NCBI GenBank assembly: GCA_011523195.1
Contig: WTHH01000224.1
Location: 1 to 7,704 of the forward strand
Length of the DNA: 7,704 nt
Direction of reading: 5' to 3'
Source: Verrucomicrobiales bacterium
Lineage (GTDB): Bacteria; Verrucomicrobiota; Verrucomicrobiia; Limisphaerales; UBA1096
A program made the translations under genes and the position numbers. Below the pieces are notes generated by a model. It was not told the origin of the DNA, did not search any database, and worked only from the letters and a program-made list of their open reading frames with translations. This document shows, one piece after another, positions 5,831 to 7,704 of the stretch; positions within the stretch are counted from its first letter, which is position 1, and every line of letters starts with the position of its first letter.

Positions 5831-7531
5831 ATGGGAACGATGTTCTTGAAAAACAATAACAGACAAACAGCTTGGCTATTTGCCGCTGTCATGGCAGCCA
5901 CAACGGGATCGGCGAAAGAATTGACTCTGGACGACGTCTTCCCGACAGATCGCGTGCTCGACGTGCAGATCACGGTCGCCGAAAAAGACTGGGACAAGAT
6001 ACGTCATCAGGCACGCAATTTCATCTCAGCGCTGCATGAGGATCGCAAAACTGCGCCGATCGACGGGCCATACGAGTATGTCACCGCCGACGTCACCATC
6101 GATGGGGTAAAATTTGAAAAAGTGGGGCTTCGGAAAAAAGGGTTCATCGGCTCACAAAGCACGAGCCGGCCGTCGCTGAAGATTAAACTCAACCACACGA
6201 ACAAGAAGGCAAAGATCGGTGGATTGACCAACCTGACGATGAACAACAACAAGCAGGATTCAACCATCGTCAGTCAGGTCATGGGATACGCCCTGTTCAA
6301 TGCCGCCGGATCCCCCGCCCCTCGCACCGCCTTCGCCAAAGTGACAGTGAACGGAAAAAATCATGGTGTGTACACGCACGTCGAGACAGTCCGAAAGACT
6401 GTGCTGAAGCGCGGCTTTGGCAATGACGACGGAACACTTTATGAGGGAACAGTGGTGGATTTTTATAATGGCTGGGAAGGAAGCTTCGAACGCAAAACAG
6501 GCGAGGACAAAGCCGGTCGTGCGCATATACGCAAATTGATCGAACTGTCCGAAGGCGACTCCGTCACCGAGGAAGCCATCGGCGAATTGATCGACCTCGA
6601 TTCGTTCTACCGATTCTGGGCGATGGAAGGACTGCTCGGGTTTTGGGATGGCTACTCCGGCAACGCCAATAACTTTTTTGCCTATCTCAATCCCAAGACG
6701 AACAAGTTTCACTTCATGCCGTGGGGCGCTGATTCGCTTTTCAAAAAACGCAGCATGCTCAACTTCGATTTTCGCGCCCCACTCTCCGTAAAAACCAAGG
6801 GCCGCATCGCCTATCACCTCTATCAGACTGAGGCGGGGCGTGATCGTTACCGCAAGACTCTCCACGGCCTTCTCAAGGAACATTGGAACGAGGAAGAACT
6901 GCTCGCCGAGTGTGATCGGATTGAAGCGTTGATCGAGCCGCACCTCAACCGTGAACAGTCCCGTTTTAGCCGATCGCTGCGCGGCACACGCGAATTCATT
7001 AGGGAACGCCGCGAAGACCTGATGGACGAAACCGGCGAAGCAATGCCAAGGTGGACCAAGACCCCCAAGGCACCACCGGTCATCGCCGAAATCGGAAACG
7101 TAAAAGCCAAGTTCTCCGGCGAATGGATGGAGGAATCGCCGCGCGAACAAACCAATCTCGGCAAGGCCACGCTTCAACTCACGCACAACGACAAGCCGGT
7201 CGAGTTGACGGATGTCGGCGTGCACGGTGCATGGGCCGGAGGCGGTTTTGGGCGAAGCAACAAGCCGACGATCCGTTTTTCCGGTCGCCGTAAATCAGAC
7301 GGCAAATCAGTGTCGGTCGACATCTCCATCCCGGAGGACAAATTCAAGCCGGCCGATGCCATTGAATCTGGCGGAGTTTTCAAGGAGGGGCGAGGCTTCA
7401 GCTTCGGACCGCTGGGCATGCAGTTCATCAACGGCAAAGCCAAGCTCACCAAGGCCAGCCTCGAGGAGGGCGATCAATTCGAAGGCGAGTTTGAGGGCAC
7501 AATCCTCAAGTTGATCGGCATGGGCCGCTAA
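5831..7531 (+). CDS. Secreted CotH kinase family protein (right copy)
   Basis: Exact mirror of the 174-1874 copy, 566 residues. The export signal (about residues 4-28), the CotH domain with W-D-G-Y ... N-x-N-N (272-281) and P-W-G-A-D (297-301), and the unassigned beta-rich C-terminal region (about 415-566, including G-V-H-G-A-W-A-G-G-G-F-G, 463-474) are the same. Many CotH proteins carry P-W-D-x-D here; the first Asp is Gly in this protein, as in the P-x-G-x-D variants I associate with planctomycete/verrucomicrobial relatives. ATG 5831 or ATG 5840 may be the start. The 42-bp gap after trpF holds no terminator; TAAAAT at 5820-5825 resembles a -10 but has no -35 at a suitable distance, so co-transcription with trpF is the simpler reading. 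Confidence 0.88.
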   Translation: MGTMFLKNNNRQTAWLFAAVMAATTGSAKELTLDDVFPTDRVLDVQITVAEKDWDKIRHQARNFISALHEDRKTAPIDGPYEYVTADVTIDGVKFEKVGLRKKGFIGSQSTSRPSLKIKLNHTNKKAKIGGLTNLTMNNNKQDSTIVSQVMGYALFNAAGSPAPRTAFAKVTVNGKNHGVYTHVETVRKTVLKRGFGNDDGTLYEGTVVDFYNGWEGSFERKTGEDKAGRAHIRKLIELSEGDSVTEEAIGELIDLDSFYRFWAMEGLLGFWDGYSGNANNFFAYLNPKTNKFHFMPWGADSLFKKRSMLNFDFRAPLSVKTKGRIAYHLYQTEAGRDRYRKTLHGLLKEHWNEEELLAECDRIEALIEPHLNREQSRFSRSLRGTREFIRERREDLMDETGEAMPRWTKTPKAPPVIAEIGNVKAKFSGEWMEESPREQTNLGKATLQLTHNDKPVELTDVGVHGAWAGGGFGRSNKPTIRFSGRRKSDGKSVSVDISIPEDKFKPADAIESGGVFKEGRGFSFGPLGMQFINGKAKLTKASLEEGDQFEGEFEGTILKLIGMGR

Positions 7532-7537
7532 AGCCAG

Positions 7538-7553
7538 GCGCTTGGCCAAGCGC
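7538..7553. repeat. 16-bp perfect palindrome GCGCTTGGCCAAGCGC between convergent genes (right copy)
   Basis: Mirror of 152-167. It sits between the cotH stop (TAA 7529-7531) and the lhgO stop read on the minus strand. Confidence 0.8.
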
Positions 7554-7704
7554 TACGAATCCGAAAGAATGCGGCGGACGATCTCCTCACCGATTGCCAG
7601 TGATGCAGTTGCCGCCGGGCTGGGCGCGTTCAAAACATGCAACGCCGCCCGACGCCGGATGAGGCAAAAGTCCTGAATCAACTCGCCTTCTCGCGCCATT
7701 GCGT
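7553..7704 (-). CDS. lhgO: L-2-hydroxyglutarate oxidase/dehydrogenase, C-terminal fragment (right copy)
   Basis: Mirror of the 1-152 copy. The same 49 C-terminal residues are encoded on the minus strand, entering from the right window edge and ending at TAG (7555-7553). The N-A-P-S-P-A-A-T block is intact. Because both window edges stop at exactly the same codon of the same gene, the truncation is set by the end of the sequenced or assembled piece and not by gene decay. Confidence 0.78.
   Translation of the reverse strand, partial: AMAREGELIQDFCLIRRRAALHVLNAPSPAATASLAIGEEIVRRILSDS

Larger units (their letters stand above)
1..7704. repeat. Whole-window perfect inverted repeat, two 3852-bp arms, no spacer
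   Basis: The first arm (1-3852) is the reverse complement of the second (3853-7704). The first 60 bases match the reverse complement of the last 60, all gene boundaries mirror exactly under 7705-x, and the encoded proteins are identical in both arms. The axis lies between 3852 and 3853, inside AGCAGTCGCGACTGCT (3845-3860). Both the axis and the outer ends fall inside genes. I infer a fold-back artefact; a real large palindrome is the less likely alternative. Confidence 0.97.

Noticed and set aside
1..7704. Two real copies of a folK-trpF-cotH gene block (recent duplication).
   Set aside because: The copies are identical, inverted with no spacer, and share gene truncations at the axis and at both ends. 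That is what one fragment read twice looks like.
1..7704. Linear plasmid, prophage or telomere-type hairpin replicon.
   Set aside because: No protelomerase, replication initiator, partition, capsid or packaging gene is present. Both ends are inside a metabolic gene.
1..7704. tRNA, rRNA, CRISPR array or riboswitch.
   Set aside because: No cloverleaf, rRNA-like conserved stretch, regularly spaced direct repeat or recognisable leader structure was seen, and the gaps between genes are too short for most of these.

Overview
The window is one perfect head-to-head inverted repeat. Bases 1-3852 are the reverse complement of bases 3853-7704, with no spacer and no mismatch that I could find. Every gene therefore appears twice, at mirrored positions (x maps to 7705-x) and on opposite strands. 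The real information content is one 3852-bp segment, and the two arms should not be counted as two loci.

Read outward from the axis (right arm, + strand), the segment holds: the C-terminal 227 residues of a DUF1501 protein (3853-4536, +); folK, 6-hydroxymethyl-dihydropterin pyrophosphokinase (4538-5035, -); trpF, phosphoribosylanthranilate isomerase (5144-5788, +); a secreted CotH-kinase-family protein (5831-7531, +); and the last 49 residues of an L-2-hydroxyglutarate oxidase/dehydrogenase (7553-7702, -). The left arm is the same set mirrored. Genes are densely packed. The longest gap is the 108-bp divergent folK/trpF region, and no stretch over 300 bp lacks a gene.

The organism is a bacterium with moderately high GC. 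DUF1501 plus a CotH protein of the W-D-G-Y ... P-W-G-x-D type points to the Planctomycetes-Verrucomicrobia-Lentisphaerae group. This is inferred from family distribution, not from a marker gene. folK and trpF are ordinary chromosomal housekeeping genes (folate and tryptophan synthesis). The set does not form one pathway and looks like a random piece of chromosome.

The symmetry axis cuts the DUF1501 gene in mid-frame, and both outer ends cut lhgO in mid-frame. With identical arms and no replication, telomere-resolution or transposition gene, the simplest explanation is a fold-back artefact of amplification, sequencing or assembly. A genuine giant palindrome is not excluded by sequence alone. 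Inside the arms the most notable non-coding signal is a recurring short palindrome with core CTTGGCCAAG, seen at the lhgO/cotH 3' junction, in the folK/trpF gap, and in frame inside folK.
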